A stretch of DNA of 32,417 nt from an uncultured Oscillospiraceae bacterium (GCA_947631865.1 CANRNF010000032.1:1-32417); one strand, 5' to 3'. Counted from the first letter of the stretch, positions 21,412-29,887 are shown. Translations and numbers: made by a program. Notes: a model not told the origin generated them from the letters alone.

Positions 21412-21969
21412 ATGACCGCCGTGCAAATGGACGAGCAGACCGCCCTCGCGTTGATGCGTGAGGGCGGCGAGGAGGGGCTGCGATGGATGATCCGGCGGTA
21501 TACGCCCTATGTGAGCGCCGTGGTATGGGGCGTGTTCAGCGGGCGGCTGGGCGCACAGGACGCGGAGGAGGTCACCTCGGACACGTTCCTGGCCTTATGG
21601 CGCAGCCGGGACAGAGTACAGCCAGGGAAGGTGAAGAGCTACCTTGGGGCTGTCGCCCGCACCCGGGCCATCGACCGGCTGCGAAAGGCCGGCCAGGACA
21701 TCTCCCTGGAGGACGACACTTTGGTGATCAGCGCCGACACACCGGAGCGGGAGATCCTGCTGCAGGAGAGCCGGCAGCTTCTCCGCCATTACCTCAAGAG
21801 CATGAACAGCACGGACCGAGAGATATTCCTGCGCACCTACTATCTCTGTGAAAAAGCGCCCACCATCGCCCGGCGTCTGTGCATGAGCCCGGAGGCGGTA
21901 CGCCAGAGGCTGAGCCGGGGCCGGAAACAGCTCCAACGAATGTTTGACGAGGAGGATCAAACACGATGA
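21412..21969 (+). CDS. ECF-type RNA polymerase sigma factor
   Basis: A 185-residue sigma-70 family protein with regions 2 and 4 only. Region 2 covers about 22-95: WMIRRYTPYVSAVVWGVF, DAEEVTSDTFLALWRS, VKSYLGAVARTRAIDRLRK. Region 4 covers about 122-180: LKSMNSTDREIFLRTYYLCEKAPTIARRLCMSPEAVRQRLSRGRKQLQRMF, with the helix-turn-helix. ATG 21412 follows AAGGAGG with a very short gap; GTG 21421 or ATG 21427 are possible. Its TGA overlaps the next gene by ATGA, pairing it with a membrane protein that is very likely its anti-sigma factor. Confidence 0.92.
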   Translation: MTAVQMDEQTALALMREGGEEGLRWMIRRYTPYVSAVVWGVFSGRLGAQDAEEVTSDTFLALWRSRDRVQPGKVKSYLGAVARTRAIDRLRKAGQDISLEDDTLVISADTPEREILLQESRQLLRHYLKSMNSTDREIFLRTYYLCEKAPTIARRLCMSPEAVRQRLSRGRKQLQRMFDEEDQTR

Positions 21970-23063
21970 AAATGAATGTCAATATCGCGGAATTGATGGA
22001 TGAACTTGACCTGGATACACTGGGCGTCAGTCTGGACCCGGCCCCGGTGGACGCCGGGCAGATCATGGATGACCTTGCAAAACGGGGCGTTCTCACGGCA
22101 CCCAAAAAGCGCCGGAGACTTCATCTCACGGTCCGGACAGCCGTCGCCGCCGCGCTGGTGCTTGCCCTGTCGGTCACGGCCTATGCGGTGGGCGGCCATG
22201 CGGGCTTTTTTGCGCGCATCTTTGGGGACGCGGACCCAGACGCGGCGGAAGCCGCTCTGGGCGATGATGTGACGGAGGTAGATCGATCCGTGACGGCGGC
22301 AGATTTCACGCTCACCGCGGAAGACTGCCTTATCGACGAAAACGGCGTGGGCGCTATCTCCTATACGGTGGAGCGGCCGGCGGGCCTGCCCGCGATCAAA
22401 GCGGACCCCTGGTCCCCGGGACAGTACAAGGTGGATGACAAAAGCGGCGGCATGTACGTCACGTTGGAGACCAAGAGCGGGCTCATCCCCCTCTGCTTCT
22501 ATATCCTGAACGACGCAGAGACCGCCGACACCGTCCTGCACGGGGTCTGTTACTTCCATCCCATGGCCATGGAGTCCGGCGGCCTAGCCGCGGACGACAC
22601 GCTCCTCTTCTCCCTCATCGCCTGGGGCGCGGACCGTGCGCCCCAACGGCCGCAGGACCCCATCCAGATCTCCGCGGAAAAACGCGCCCCCTCCGTCGGA
22701 TTGACCTGTGGGGAACTGACAGCCGCGCTCTCGCCGCTGAGCATCACCATCAGCCCGCCGCCGGTCTCCGAGGCGGAACTGAACGCCATGAGCGAGGAAG
22801 AAAGAGCCTCCTATTTCGCCAACGCGGTCTGGCACGGCGGCGGTCTGTCGGAAATGACTGTCCACTACGAGGACGGCGGCGAGTATGTGCTCGCCTACCT
22901 CGACGATGAAGGGCTCAAACAGAATATGGTCTCCTGCGTCATCAACGACCGCACCGGAGAGTATACGATCACCTTCGACCGATTTGTGGACGCGGACCGG
23001 GTGAATAGCATCACCGCGACGGACCTGGACGGCGCCGAATACGTCTTCACGCCCGCGGCCTGA
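21966..23063 (+). CDS. Probable membrane-bound anti-sigma factor
   Basis: A 365-residue single-pass membrane protein coupled to the sigma factor gene by a 4-bp overlap. The cytoplasmic N-terminus (about 1-55) has MNVNIAELMDELDLDTLGVSLDP and a basic KKRRRLH just before the membrane segment (TVRTAVAAALVLALSVTAYAVGG, about 56-78). The remaining ~290 residues are outside: an acidic, beta-rich region resembling DUF4179-type ectodomains found in Clostridial anti-sigma proteins (TAADFTLTAEDCLIDENGVGAISYTVERP). Function is inferred from operon and topology; the sensed signal is unknown. A bidirectional terminator follows 15 bp after the stop. Confidence 0.8.
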   Translation: MKMNVNIAELMDELDLDTLGVSLDPAPVDAGQIMDDLAKRGVLTAPKKRRRLHLTVRTAVAAALVLALSVTAYAVGGHAGFFARIFGDADPDAAEAALGDDVTEVDRSVTAADFTLTAEDCLIDENGVGAISYTVERPAGLPAIKADPWSPGQYKVDDKSGGMYVTLETKSGLIPLCFYILNDAETADTVLHGVCYFHPMAMESGGLAADDTLLFSLIAWGADRAPQRPQDPIQISAEKRAPSVGLTCGELTAALSPLSITISPPPVSEAELNAMSEEERASYFANAVWHGGGLSEMTVHYEDGGEYVLAYLDDEGLKQNMVSCVINDRTGEYTITFDRFVDADRVNSITATDLDGAEYVFTPAA

Positions 23064-23078
23064 ACGATAAGCAAAAAA

Positions 23079-23105
23079 CGGCGTCCGGCTTTTGGCCGGA
23101 CGCCG
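23079..23105. terminator. Bidirectional terminator between convergent genes
   Basis: CGGCGTCCGGC (23079-23089) pairs with GCCGGACGCCG (23095-23105) over a five-base loop. The + strand continues ATCGTTTT; the minus strand continues TTTTTTGC. It serves both the anti-sigma gene and the P-loop gene. Confidence 0.92.
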
Positions 23106-23126
23106 ATCGTTTTGTGTGGGCTCTCT

Positions 23127-23537
23127 TTACAGATACTTGGTGATCTCCGGGCCGAAGGTGGCGGGGTCGGCGGAGACGGTCACCGTGAAGGCGATGCTCT
23201 CCGACTGGCCGAAACCGTCCAGCCAGGACAGGAACCCGGCGAACTCCTCCTGAGAGGCCGGCCGGATGATCTTAAAGAGATTGTCGATGAACACATGGGT
23301 GATGTCGAAGTTCCCGGCGGCCAGGCCGCTGATAAAACCGCGCATCAGGTCGATGGAGTTGATCCCGTACTGGGAGGCGTGGACCAGCCGCGCCTGATAG
23401 GGGATGTCGTATGTAAGGACCTTGTCCTTCTCGATACATATGACGTCGCCATGCTCCTCGTCTACCGCTTTGCGCACCAGTTCCACGAGCTGCTTTGTCT
23501 TGCCGGTGCCCTTCATGCCCATGATCAGTTTTATCAA
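23127..23537 (-). CDS. P-loop NTPase-like protein of unknown function
   Basis: A 136-residue protein with an N-terminal Walker A, GMKGTGKT (residues 7-14), and a Walker-B-like strand ITHVFIDNLFKII. The rest is a compact alpha/beta fold without sensor or lid domains, so it is close to a minimal nucleotide-binding protein. Similar ~135-residue proteins occur singly in Clostridia, sometimes labelled PilT N-terminal or ATP-binding protein. Function unknown. It starts behind GGGAGCGTGATCG on the minus strand and ends in the shared terminator. Confidence 0.8.
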   Translation of the reverse strand: MIKLIMGMKGTGKTKQLVELVRKAVDEEHGDVICIEKDKVLTYDIPYQARLVHASQYGINSIDLMRGFISGLAAGNFDITHVFIDNLFKIIRPASQEEFAGFLSWLDGFGQSESIAFTVTVSADPATFGPEITKYL

Positions 23538-23683
23538 GCGATCATCACGCTCCCTTCTTAGGTTGAAGCCATTCTACCATTTTTCCCGCCGCCCTGCAAC
23601 GGGAAATATGATAAAAGGTGTTAATTTTTTCTGAAGGGAGTTCCTCATGAATAAAATGAGATCATTCTACCTTGTTCCCCGTA

Positions 23684-23766
23684 CCCGAAACGGGTTGGTA
23701 GCGAAACAAAGCCGTTGCGAGGGCGCTTGCAACCGAGCAGGCGGCTTGAGCGTGACCCGTTTCGGA
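23684..23766. ncRNA. Candidate structured RNA or repeat element
   Basis: Three nested stems. P1: CCGAAACGGGT (23685-23695) with ACCCGTTTCGG (23755-23765), 11 bp. P2: AAGCCG (23709-23714) with CGGCTT (23742-23747). P3: TTGCGAG (23715-23721) with CTTGCAA (23726-23732) around GGCG, seven pairs with one G-T. Internal loops hold GGTAGCGAAACA and CCGAGCAGG. It lies in the 301-bp gap between the P-loop gene and pgi and has no open frame of note. I recognise no known RNA family. Strand is uncertain because both can fold. The rest of the gap, 23538-23683, shows nothing clear. Confidence 0.4.
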
Positions 23767-23772
23767 AAAGGA

Positions 23773-23835
23773 GAAAGACCTCTGACCGATGAATAGGCCT
23801 TGCTTGCAAGGACTATGAATCTTCAGAGGTCTTTC
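23773..23835 (-). terminator. Long hairpin after pgi, probable terminator
   Basis: GAAAGACCTCTGA (23773-23785) pairs perfectly (13 bp) with 23823-23835, and an inner CCTTGC/GCAAGG forms the tip. It begins three bases after the pgi stop on the minus strand, followed by TCTCCTTTTCC, a moderate T-run. Confidence 0.7.
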
Positions 23836-23838
23836 GAC

Positions 23839-25104
23839 TTAGGCTCCCGGTTTTCCAAGCATGTGGAACATGTTCTTCTTGTAGGCCTCCACGCCGGGCT
23901 GGTTGAAGGGGTTCACGCCCAGCATGTAGCCGCTGATGCCGCAGGCCACCTCAAAGAAGCACACCAGGTCGGCGAAGCCCTCCTCATCCCGCAGGGGCAC
24001 GCTCACGCCGATGTTGGGCACGCCGCCGGCGATGTGGGCCGCCTTCACGGCCTCCATGGCCACATGGGAGATCTCCCCCAGACCACGGCCGGCCAGATAG
24101 TTGAGCCCGTCCGGGTCGCCCATGGCGAAGGGCATCTCATAGTCCCGGCGGGGCCGGTCGAAGCTGACCACCGTCTCCATGAGGGTGCGGGGGCCATCCT
24201 GGATGTACTGGCCCATGGAGTGCAGGTCCGCGTTGTACTCCACGCTGGCGGGGTAGATACCCACGCCGTTTTTGCCCTCGCTCTCGCCGTAGAGCTGCTT
24301 CCACCACTCCGCCATGTAGCGGAAGGCGGGCTCATAGCTGGCCAGGATCTCGATCTGCTTGCCCTTGGCGTAAAGGGCGTTGCGGGCCGCTGCATACTGC
24401 CAGGCGGGGTTATCGGGGCTGCGCAGGTCCAGCTGATAGAGGGCCTCCGCCGCCGCGCCCACGATGGTGCGCACATCGCAGCCGGCCGCCGCCAGGGGCA
24501 GCAGGCCCACGGCGGACAGCACGCTGAACCGGCCGCCCACATCGTCGGGCACCACGAAGGACTCATAGCCCTCCTTGTCCGCGATGGACTTCAGCACGCC
24601 CCGGGCCTTATCGGTGGTGGCGTAGATGCGCTTGCGGGCATTGGCGCCGTATTTCTTCTCCAGCAGGCCCCGGAAGATGCGGAAGGCCGCCGCCGGCTCC
24701 AGCGTCGTGCCCGACTTGGACACCACGTTCACGGAGAAGTCCCGGTCGCCCAGCAGCTCCAGCTTGTCGTTCAGGTCGTCCGGGGACAGGCCCGTGCCGG
24801 CAAATATCACCTGGGGGCCGTTCTTGGGCTTGATGAGTTCGATGCCCGCCCGGGCGCCCAAGTAGCTTCCGCCGATGCCCACCACCACCAGCACTTCGCT
24901 GGTGTCGCGGATGCGCTCCGCGGCGGCGATGATCTGCTTCAGCTCCTCGCCCTGTACCCGGCGGGGCAGCTCACGCCAGCCGGTAAAATCCGCGCCCGCG
25001 CCGGTGCCTTCCGCCAGGGTCCGATGGGCCTGGCCCGCAGCGCCGTAATCCGGGCCGGTGCTGTCCATGAATTGCAGAGCACCCGACAGATCCACTTTAA
25101 CCAT
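23839..25104 (-). CDS. pgi: Glucose-6-phosphate isomerase
   Basis: A 421-residue isomerase interconverting glucose 6-phosphate and fructose 6-phosphate. VVVGIGGSYLGARAGIE (sugar-phosphate SIS loop), VNVVSKSGTTLEPAAAFRIF and YATTDKARG are typical; VPDDVGGRFSVLSAVGLLPLA is the PGI signature region and QYIQDGPRTLMET the later substrate block. The C-terminus NPFNQPGVEAYKKNMF is also diagnostic. It is the short Firmicute type, a little under the ~450 residues of Bacillus. AGGAGG lies nine bases before ATG 25104. It has its own promoter and hairpin terminator. Confidence 0.96.
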   Translation of the reverse strand: MVKVDLSGALQFMDSTGPDYGAAGQAHRTLAEGTGAGADFTGWRELPRRVQGEELKQIIAAAERIRDTSEVLVVVGIGGSYLGARAGIELIKPKNGPQVIFAGTGLSPDDLNDKLELLGDRDFSVNVVSKSGTTLEPAAAFRIFRGLLEKKYGANARKRIYATTDKARGVLKSIADKEGYESFVVPDDVGGRFSVLSAVGLLPLAAAGCDVRTIVGAAAEALYQLDLRSPDNPAWQYAAARNALYAKGKQIEILASYEPAFRYMAEWWKQLYGESEGKNGVGIYPASVEYNADLHSMGQYIQDGPRTLMETVVSFDRPRRDYEMPFAMGDPDGLNYLAGRGLGEISHVAMEAVKAAHIAGGVPNIGVSVPLRDEEGFADLVCFFEVACGISGYMLGVNPFNQPGVEAYKKNMFHMLGKPGA

Positions 25105-25163
25105 ATCCGCAGACCTCCTGTTGTCTTTTGTATAGATGGCGGGCCTCGCCCGCGTTATGGTTT

Positions 25164-25192
25164 ATTATAGTCTATTTTTGCCGGTTTTTCAA
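25164..25192 (-). promoter_or_regulatory. pgi promoter
   Basis: Minus strand: TTGAAA (25187-25192), 17 bases, TATAAT (25164-25169). A GCGGGC-CTC-GCCCGC hairpin lies in the leader at about 25140-25154. Confidence 0.8.
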
Positions 25193-25260
25193 GCCGTTTC
25201 CCAAAGGCGGTGGGGCGAGCATACCCATTTTTTAGAGAAAATAAGCTCAAAATGGGGGAC

Positions 25261-26421
25261 TTATCCCACTTTTCTGCCGATGAGCATCCCAAAAAGTCGG
25301 CCGTACACCGCCCAGAAGCCCAACCGGTCCACCTGGGCCGCCGCCACGATGTCCACCTGGGCCAGGGTCTGGTCCCCGGACCGGACGGTCATGGACCCCA
25401 GCACCTGCCCCTCCGTCACCGGGGCTGTCACCTGTTCCGGCAGGGATATATCGTAACTCAGCTCCGCCATGCCGCTCTTCTCCCGGAGCATGGTCTCCCC
25501 GCCGGTGAATATGGGCTGGACGCAGTCCGCCGCCCCCAGCTTCACCGCCACCGGCGGCAGGGCCTGCTCCGGTCGGAGAGACGCCAGGGCGTAATTGGCG
25601 AAAGCGTAGTTGAGGAGGGTCCGGGCGTCGTTGAACCGCTTTTCCGAGGTCTGGCCGTGGAGCACCACGGCGATGTACTCCACCCCATCCCGCTCCGCCG
25701 TGGCGGCCAGGCAGTACATGGCCTTGGAGGTGAAGCCGGTCTTCAAGCCCGTGGCCCCCTCGTAGCCGTAGATGAGGCGGTTGGTATTGGAAAGGCCGAA
25801 CTCGCCGCCCCGGATGGTGTCCATCCAGATGGTGGTGTACTCCTTGATGAGGTCGTGGCGGATGAGCTCCCGGCTCATGACCGCGATGTCGTAGGCGGAA
25901 GTATAGTGGTCATCGTCGTCATGAAGGCCCGTGCAGTTGGTGAAATGGGTATCGGCCATGCCCAGCTGGCCCGCCCGCTGGTTCATCCGCTGGACGAAGG
26001 CCTCCTCGGAGCCCGCGATGAGCTCCGCCAGGGCCACGGCGCAGTCGTTGGCGCTGACCACCGCCACGCATTTGAGCATCTCCGACACGGTCATCTGCTC
26101 CCCCGGCTCCAGCCAGATCTGACTGCCGCCCATGGAGCAGGCGGTCTCCGAGGCGGTGACCACCGTCTCCTTGCCGATGACCCCGGACTCCAGCGCCTCG
26201 GTCACCAGCAGCATGGTCATCACCTTCGTCACGCTGGCCGGGGCGCAGCGGGCATGGGCCTCTTTTTCATAGATCACCGTGCCGGTGCTCTTCTCCATGA
26301 GCACCGCGTAAGGCGCTTCGATGGTGATGGCGTCCGCCGGCAGGGTCTCCATCGCCATGGCCGGCGTGGTCAGCACCACAGCCGCCAGGATAAAGGACAG
26401 TATTTTCTTGCAAAAGCTCAT
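25261..26421 (-). CDS. dacF: D-alanyl-D-alanine carboxypeptidase (PBP5/DacF family)
   Basis: A 386-residue exported penicillin-binding protein of low mass that trims the terminal D-Ala from peptidoglycan stem peptides. A signal peptide (CKKILSFILAAVVLTTPAMA) precedes the domain. The catalytic motifs are SxxK at 63-66 (ASVTK), SxN at 123-125 (VSANDCAVA) and KTG at 227-229 (GLKTGFTSKA). A PBP5-type C-terminal beta domain follows (about 275-365) and a hydrophobic/basic tail, WAVYGRLFGMLIGRKVG, could anchor it. The dacF name is by analogy to sporulation-linked members; dacB or dacA type cannot be excluded. The GGGGGTG ribosome site lies in a hairpin. It is downstream of rqcP. Confidence 0.9.
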   Translation of the reverse strand: MSFCKKILSFILAAVVLTTPAMAMETLPADAITIEAPYAVLMEKSTGTVIYEKEAHARCAPASVTKVMTMLLVTEALESGVIGKETVVTASETACSMGGSQIWLEPGEQMTVSEMLKCVAVVSANDCAVALAELIAGSEEAFVQRMNQRAGQLGMADTHFTNCTGLHDDDDHYTSAYDIAVMSRELIRHDLIKEYTTIWMDTIRGGEFGLSNTNRLIYGYEGATGLKTGFTSKAMYCLAATAERDGVEYIAVVLHGQTSEKRFNDARTLLNYAFANYALASLRPEQALPPVAVKLGAADCVQPIFTGGETMLREKSGMAELSYDISLPEQVTAPVTEGQVLGSMTVRSGDQTLAQVDIVAAAQVDRLGFWAVYGRLFGMLIGRKVG

Positions 26422-26428
26422 AAAGACA

Positions 26429-26454
26429 CCCCCATATCACCATGGATATGGGGG
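26429..26454 (-). promoter_or_regulatory. Hairpin hiding the carboxypeptidase ribosome site
   Basis: CCCCCATATC (26429-26438) pairs perfectly with GATATGGGGG (26445-26454) over ACCATG. On the minus-strand transcript the 3' arm ends in the GGGGG of GGGGGTG, eight bases before ATG 26421, and TGTCTTT follows the stem. It may act as a weak terminator or hold back translation. Confidence 0.65.
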
Positions 26455-26584
26455 CATGGCCCAGATTATGACAGGCCCGGACCATCCGCCCGGAAAAGCC
26501 CTTCTTTTTACAACCTCAACACGCTTTTACACAAAGGGCGCGGCGAAATAAGCAAAACTCGGTCGAAGCCCGTCGAAATATATC

Positions 26585-26824
26585 TCAAAGCTCCCGATAC
26601 AGGGCCGGGGCGTCCGCCTTGCCCACGGCCTCCGCCACAGCCAGCACCTCCACCTTTGTGGTCCGCTCGCCGAAGCGTATCTCGATGATGTCCCCGGGCT
26701 TCACCTCCCGGGAGGCTTTGGCCAGGGCGCCGTTCACAGTCACCCGCCCGCCGTCGCAGGCCTCGTTGGCCACGGTGCGCCGCTTGATGAGGCGGGACAC
26801 CTTCAAAAACTTGTCAAGACGCAT
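26585..26824 (-). CDS. rqcP: S4-domain RNA-binding protein RqcP (YabO)
   Basis: A 79-residue protein made of one S4 domain: MRLDKFLKVSRLIKRRTVANEACDGGRVTVNG, then KASREVKPGDIIEIRFGER. This is the Hsp15-like RqcP family, which helps RqcH add alanine tails to peptides stuck on 50S subunits. Its place next to hup, mazG and a spoVB-like gene matches the yabM-yabN-yabO order of Bacillus. GGAGGAG lies before ATG 26824. yabP and yabQ, which usually follow, are not seen; the carboxypeptidase comes next. Confidence 0.92.
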   Translation of the reverse strand: MRLDKFLKVSRLIKRRTVANEACDGGRVTVNGALAKASREVKPGDIIEIRFGERTTKVEVLAVAEAVGKADAPALYREL

Positions 26825-26847
26825 GGGTATCTCCTCCGGAAAATGCC

Positions 26848-26877
26848 GAGCGGCGCGGGTTTGTACCCACGCCGCTC
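26848..26877 (-). terminator. hup terminator
   Basis: GAGCGGCGCGGGT (26848-26860) pairs with ACCCACGCCGCTC (26865-26877) with one G-T pair on the minus strand, followed by GGCATTTTCC. It lies ~20 bp after the hup stop. Confidence 0.75.
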
Positions 26878-26895
26878 CGGTATGAATGAAAACGC

Positions 26896-27171
26896 TTACT
26901 TCGCCACAGCGTCCTTCAGGGCCTTGCCGGCCTTGAACTGAGGGACCTTGGACGCGGGGATGGTGATCTCCTGCTTGGTGCGGGGAATGCGGCCCACACG
27001 AGCAGCGCGCTCCTTCACGTCGAAGGCGCCGAAGCCCACGATCTGGACCTTGTCGCCCTTCTTCAGAGCGTCGGTAATGGCATCAACAGCAGCGTTGACA
27101 GCTTTTTCAGCATCCTTCTTGGACAGATCGGCTTTTTCCGCCACAGCCGCGATGAGTTCTGCTTTGTTCAT
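26896..27171 (-). CDS. hup: HU-family DNA-binding protein
   Basis: A 91-residue nucleoid protein that bends DNA as a dimer. [27 protein letters not shown] is the N-terminal helical part; [48 protein letters not shown] holds the beta arm, with the usual GFGxF motif and the IPAS..P..KPG-like arm end. Length is standard. AGGAGGA lies before the start. It lies between mazG and rqcP, a placement also common in other Clostridia, and has its own terminator, pointing to strong separate expression. Confidence 0.97.
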   Translation of the reverse strand: MNKAELIAAVAEKADLSKKDAEKAVNAAVDAITDALKKGDKVQIVGFGAFDVKERAARVGRIPRTKQEITIPASKVPQFKAGKALKDAVAK

Positions 27172-27266
27172 AGTAATCCTCCTAATTTATTGGCAGTCTC
27201 CCGCCTCTTTTGTTTGCGCAGTAATAATATATATAAAAGTTTGCCGAAGCAAAGCTTTTCCCTCGT

Positions 27267-28058
27267 TCACTCAGCTCTCTTCGCCTGCTGCCAGAGGGTC
27301 TCCTGCTGGTCCAGCGTCAGCGCGTCAAGAGACTGGCCGTCTTTGGCGGCCAGGGCCTCCATCTTCCCGTACCGGCTGACGAACCGGTCCACAGAGCCGT
27401 TCAGGGCTTTCTCAGGGTCTATCTTCAGCAGCCGGGCCAGATTCACCGCCGCGGCCAGCACGTCTCCCAGTTCCTCTTCTATCCCCTCGCCCTTTTCGAT
27501 GGCCTCGTCCAGTTCCCCGATCTCCTCGGAGAGCTTGTCCCGGGCGCCGTGCCAGTCAGGCCAGTCGAAGCCGTCCTTCCGGGCCTTCTTCTGGACCTTT
27601 TCCGCCCGCCACAGGGCCGGCAGGCCGGCGGCCACGCTCTTCATGGCCTCGGAGGTGGACTTTTGGGCCTTCTCCTGGCGCTTTACCTCGTCCCAGGTGA
27701 CCAGCACCTCTTCCGGGGTATCCAGCTCCAGCTTCCCGAACACGTGGGGATGGCGGCGGATCAGCTTCTTACAGGCGCCGTCGCACACGTCGTCAAAGGT
27801 GAAGCCGCCCTTTTCCGCCTCGATCTGGGCGTGAAACAAGACCTGCATCTGCAGGTCGCCCAGCTCCTCCCGGAGATTTTCCATATCCCCCGCGTCGATG
27901 GCCGTCACAGTCTCATAGGCCTCCTCCAGCAGATCCCGCCGGATGGACTCATGGGTCTGGACCTTGTCCCACGGACAGCCGTCTTCTCCCCGGAGTATAG
28001 CCATAATGGTCCGAAAATCTTCCAGGGTGTATTTATCCTTGTATTCAAAATTTATCAT
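27267..28058 (-). CDS. mazG: Nucleoside triphosphate pyrophosphohydrolase MazG
   Basis: A 263-residue protein with two MazG all-alpha domains. The first (about 12-110) has LRGEDGCPWDKVQTHESIRRDLLEEAYETVTAID and LREELGDLQMQVLFHAQI, with the metal-binding EExxE and ExxD patterns. The second (about 155-225) has ARDKLSEEIGELDEAI and IEEELGDVLAAAVNLARLL. It hydrolyses NTPs to NMP and PPi, cleaning damaged nucleotides. It is the counterpart of the C-terminal part of YabN in Bacillus; the N-terminal methylase domain of YabN is absent. Confidence 0.95.
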   Translation of the reverse strand: MINFEYKDKYTLEDFRTIMAILRGEDGCPWDKVQTHESIRRDLLEEAYETVTAIDAGDMENLREELGDLQMQVLFHAQIEAEKGGFTFDDVCDGACKKLIRRHPHVFGKLELDTPEEVLVTWDEVKRQEKAQKSTSEAMKSVAAGLPALWRAEKVQKKARKDGFDWPDWHGARDKLSEEIGELDEAIEKGEGIEEELGDVLAAAVNLARLLKIDPEKALNGSVDRFVSRYGKMEALAAKDGQSLDALTLDQQETLWQQAKRAE

Positions 28059-28171
28059 ATTATTCTATAAACTGCAATAACAAAATTTACAAATACGGGT
28101 ATTACCTGCGCATTTTGCTGATATTTTGTGAGTTTTTTATACTTTGTGAGCCTTTTTACTTGTATCCGCTT

Positions 28172-29797
28172 TTACCGGATGTGAAGGATCCTCGCGATCT
28201 TCTCCCCCTTGGGGAACAGTTTCATGTCCTCCAGCGTGATCGCCCGCAGGGCGATGGCCATGACGCAGTACACGATCACGCCGGTGCCCACGGCCGCGCA
28301 GAAAGGCAGCAGCACGTTCAGGTTCCGGCCTGCCACAGAGGCGGTAACGCCTCCCATCAGGCCGTGGAGCAGGCTCCACACCGCCCGGGCCGCCACGCCC
28401 ATAATGGCGCAGCTGATGCCGCTGCGGCCCACGATGCGCCACAGGTTCATGGGTCGGGCCATGTGCCGGGCCATGTTGATGAGGTTCACGGCGAGCATCA
28501 CCACATAGCAGCTCAGAGTACCCAGGGGCGCGCCGTAGACATTGATGTCGGGGTTGCCCACCAGCACATAGGTGACGATCACCTTCGCCGCGCCGCCCAG
28601 CAGAATGGCCACCAGGGGCAGCTTTTCGTTGCCGTTGGCCGGCAGGATAGAGTTGGTCATGAGGCTCATGGTCATGAAGTAGCAGGTGATGCCCAGCTCG
28701 CAGAGAAGAAGCGCGCCCTGGCTGGCGGACTCGGGATAGAGCACACGCATACAGGGGCCGGACAGCACCGCCATGCCCACCGCCATAGGCAGGCACAAAA
28801 GCGTGCACATGCGCATGGCGCTCTCGGCGGTATTGCACACCTCTTCCCGGGCATTGCGCACCCGGGCGGCGGCGATGGCCGGGACCACGCTGGCCAAAAA
28901 GGGTACCACGAAGGCCGAGGGGACGTTGTACACCGTCATGGCCTTGTCGTACACGCCGAACAGCGTACTGGCCGCGGTGTCCGTGTAGCCGGCGGCATGC
29001 TGGAGCTGGTTCAGGGTGATGACGCCGTCCAGCAGCTGGATCACGCTCATGATGGAGGTAGAGATGGTGATAGGGATGCCGATGCGGATCAGGTCCCAGA
29101 GTATCTTCTTGTAGGGCTCCGGCTCGTCCGTGGCCTTGGGGCTGGGCTTGACCTGATACTTGCGGTGGACCGCGATCTGCATATAGAGCATGGCGGCGAG
29201 AGAGCTGACCGTGGTGCCGAGGATGGCGCCGGCGGCACAGATCTCCACGCTGTACCCCATCTTATAGAGCCCGCCCGCGCAGCCCAGGCCCACCACCACC
29301 TTCACCGCCGTCTCCACCACCTGGCTCACGGTGGTGGGGATCATGTCGGAGTGGCCTTGGGCATAGCCCCGGTAGGTGGCCGTGACGCACACCAGCAGGA
29401 CGCTGGGCGCCATGATGAAGATGGACCGGGCGGCCTGCACGTCGCCCACCATGGCCGCCATCTCCGCGGGGAAGGCCATCATGGCGACGGTGCCCACCGC
29501 GCCCAGCGCCAGGAAGCTCCAGAGGCCCACCCGGAACACCCGGTAGACCTGGTTGTCCCGGTCCAGGGAGTCGGACTCGGATATAAGGCGGCTCATGGCC
29601 ACGGGGAAGCCCGCCGTGGAGATGGTGAGGAAGAAGTTGTAGATACGGTAGGTCATGCCGAAATGGGTATACCCATCGTCCCCCAGGATGTTCCCCAGGG
29701 GTATCTTGTATACCGCGCCCAATATTTTTACAAGGACGATGCCGATGGTGTAGATGGCCGCGCCGTGTAAAAAGTTTTGTCCCTTCTTCTCAGCCAT
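28172..29797 (-). CDS. SpoVB/YabM-like lipid or polysaccharide flippase (MVF family)
   Basis: A 541-residue integral membrane protein of the MATE-like MVF superfamily. It begins GQNFLHGAAIYTIGIVLVKILGAVYKIPLGNILGD, typical of SpoVB/YtgP proteins, and has about 14 hydrophobic segments, such as GLWSFLALGAVGTVAMMAF and VNLINMARHMARPM. The family moves lipid-linked precursors across the membrane; SpoVB acts in spore cortex synthesis. The position upstream of mazG matches yabM in Bacillus. Whether it works in sporulation or in another polymer pathway cannot be settled from sequence. Confidence 0.85.
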   Translation of the reverse strand: MAEKKGQNFLHGAAIYTIGIVLVKILGAVYKIPLGNILGDDGYTHFGMTYRIYNFFLTISTAGFPVAMSRLISESDSLDRDNQVYRVFRVGLWSFLALGAVGTVAMMAFPAEMAAMVGDVQAARSIFIMAPSVLLVCVTATYRGYAQGHSDMIPTTVSQVVETAVKVVVGLGCAGGLYKMGYSVEICAAGAILGTTVSSLAAMLYMQIAVHRKYQVKPSPKATDEPEPYKKILWDLIRIGIPITISTSIMSVIQLLDGVITLNQLQHAAGYTDTAASTLFGVYDKAMTVYNVPSAFVVPFLASVVPAIAAARVRNAREEVCNTAESAMRMCTLLCLPMAVGMAVLSGPCMRVLYPESASQGALLLCELGITCYFMTMSLMTNSILPANGNEKLPLVAILLGGAAKVIVTYVLVGNPDINVYGAPLGTLSCYVVMLAVNLINMARHMARPMNLWRIVGRSGISCAIMGVAARAVWSLLHGLMGGVTASVAGRNLNVLLPFCAAVGTGVIVYCVMAIALRAITLEDMKLFPKGEKIARILHIR

Positions 29798-29887
29798 AGA
29801 TGCTCCTTGTCATTGCCGGATAAACGAATATATGCCGGGACATCTTATATGATGAACCCCAAAAGACGCCGCGCTAAAATAGCAGAA

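Noticed and set aside
28115..29770. A 551-residue + strand frame opposite the flippase gene
   Set aside because: Composition is His/Gly/Arg-rich without motifs; the minus strand encodes a clear membrane transporter.
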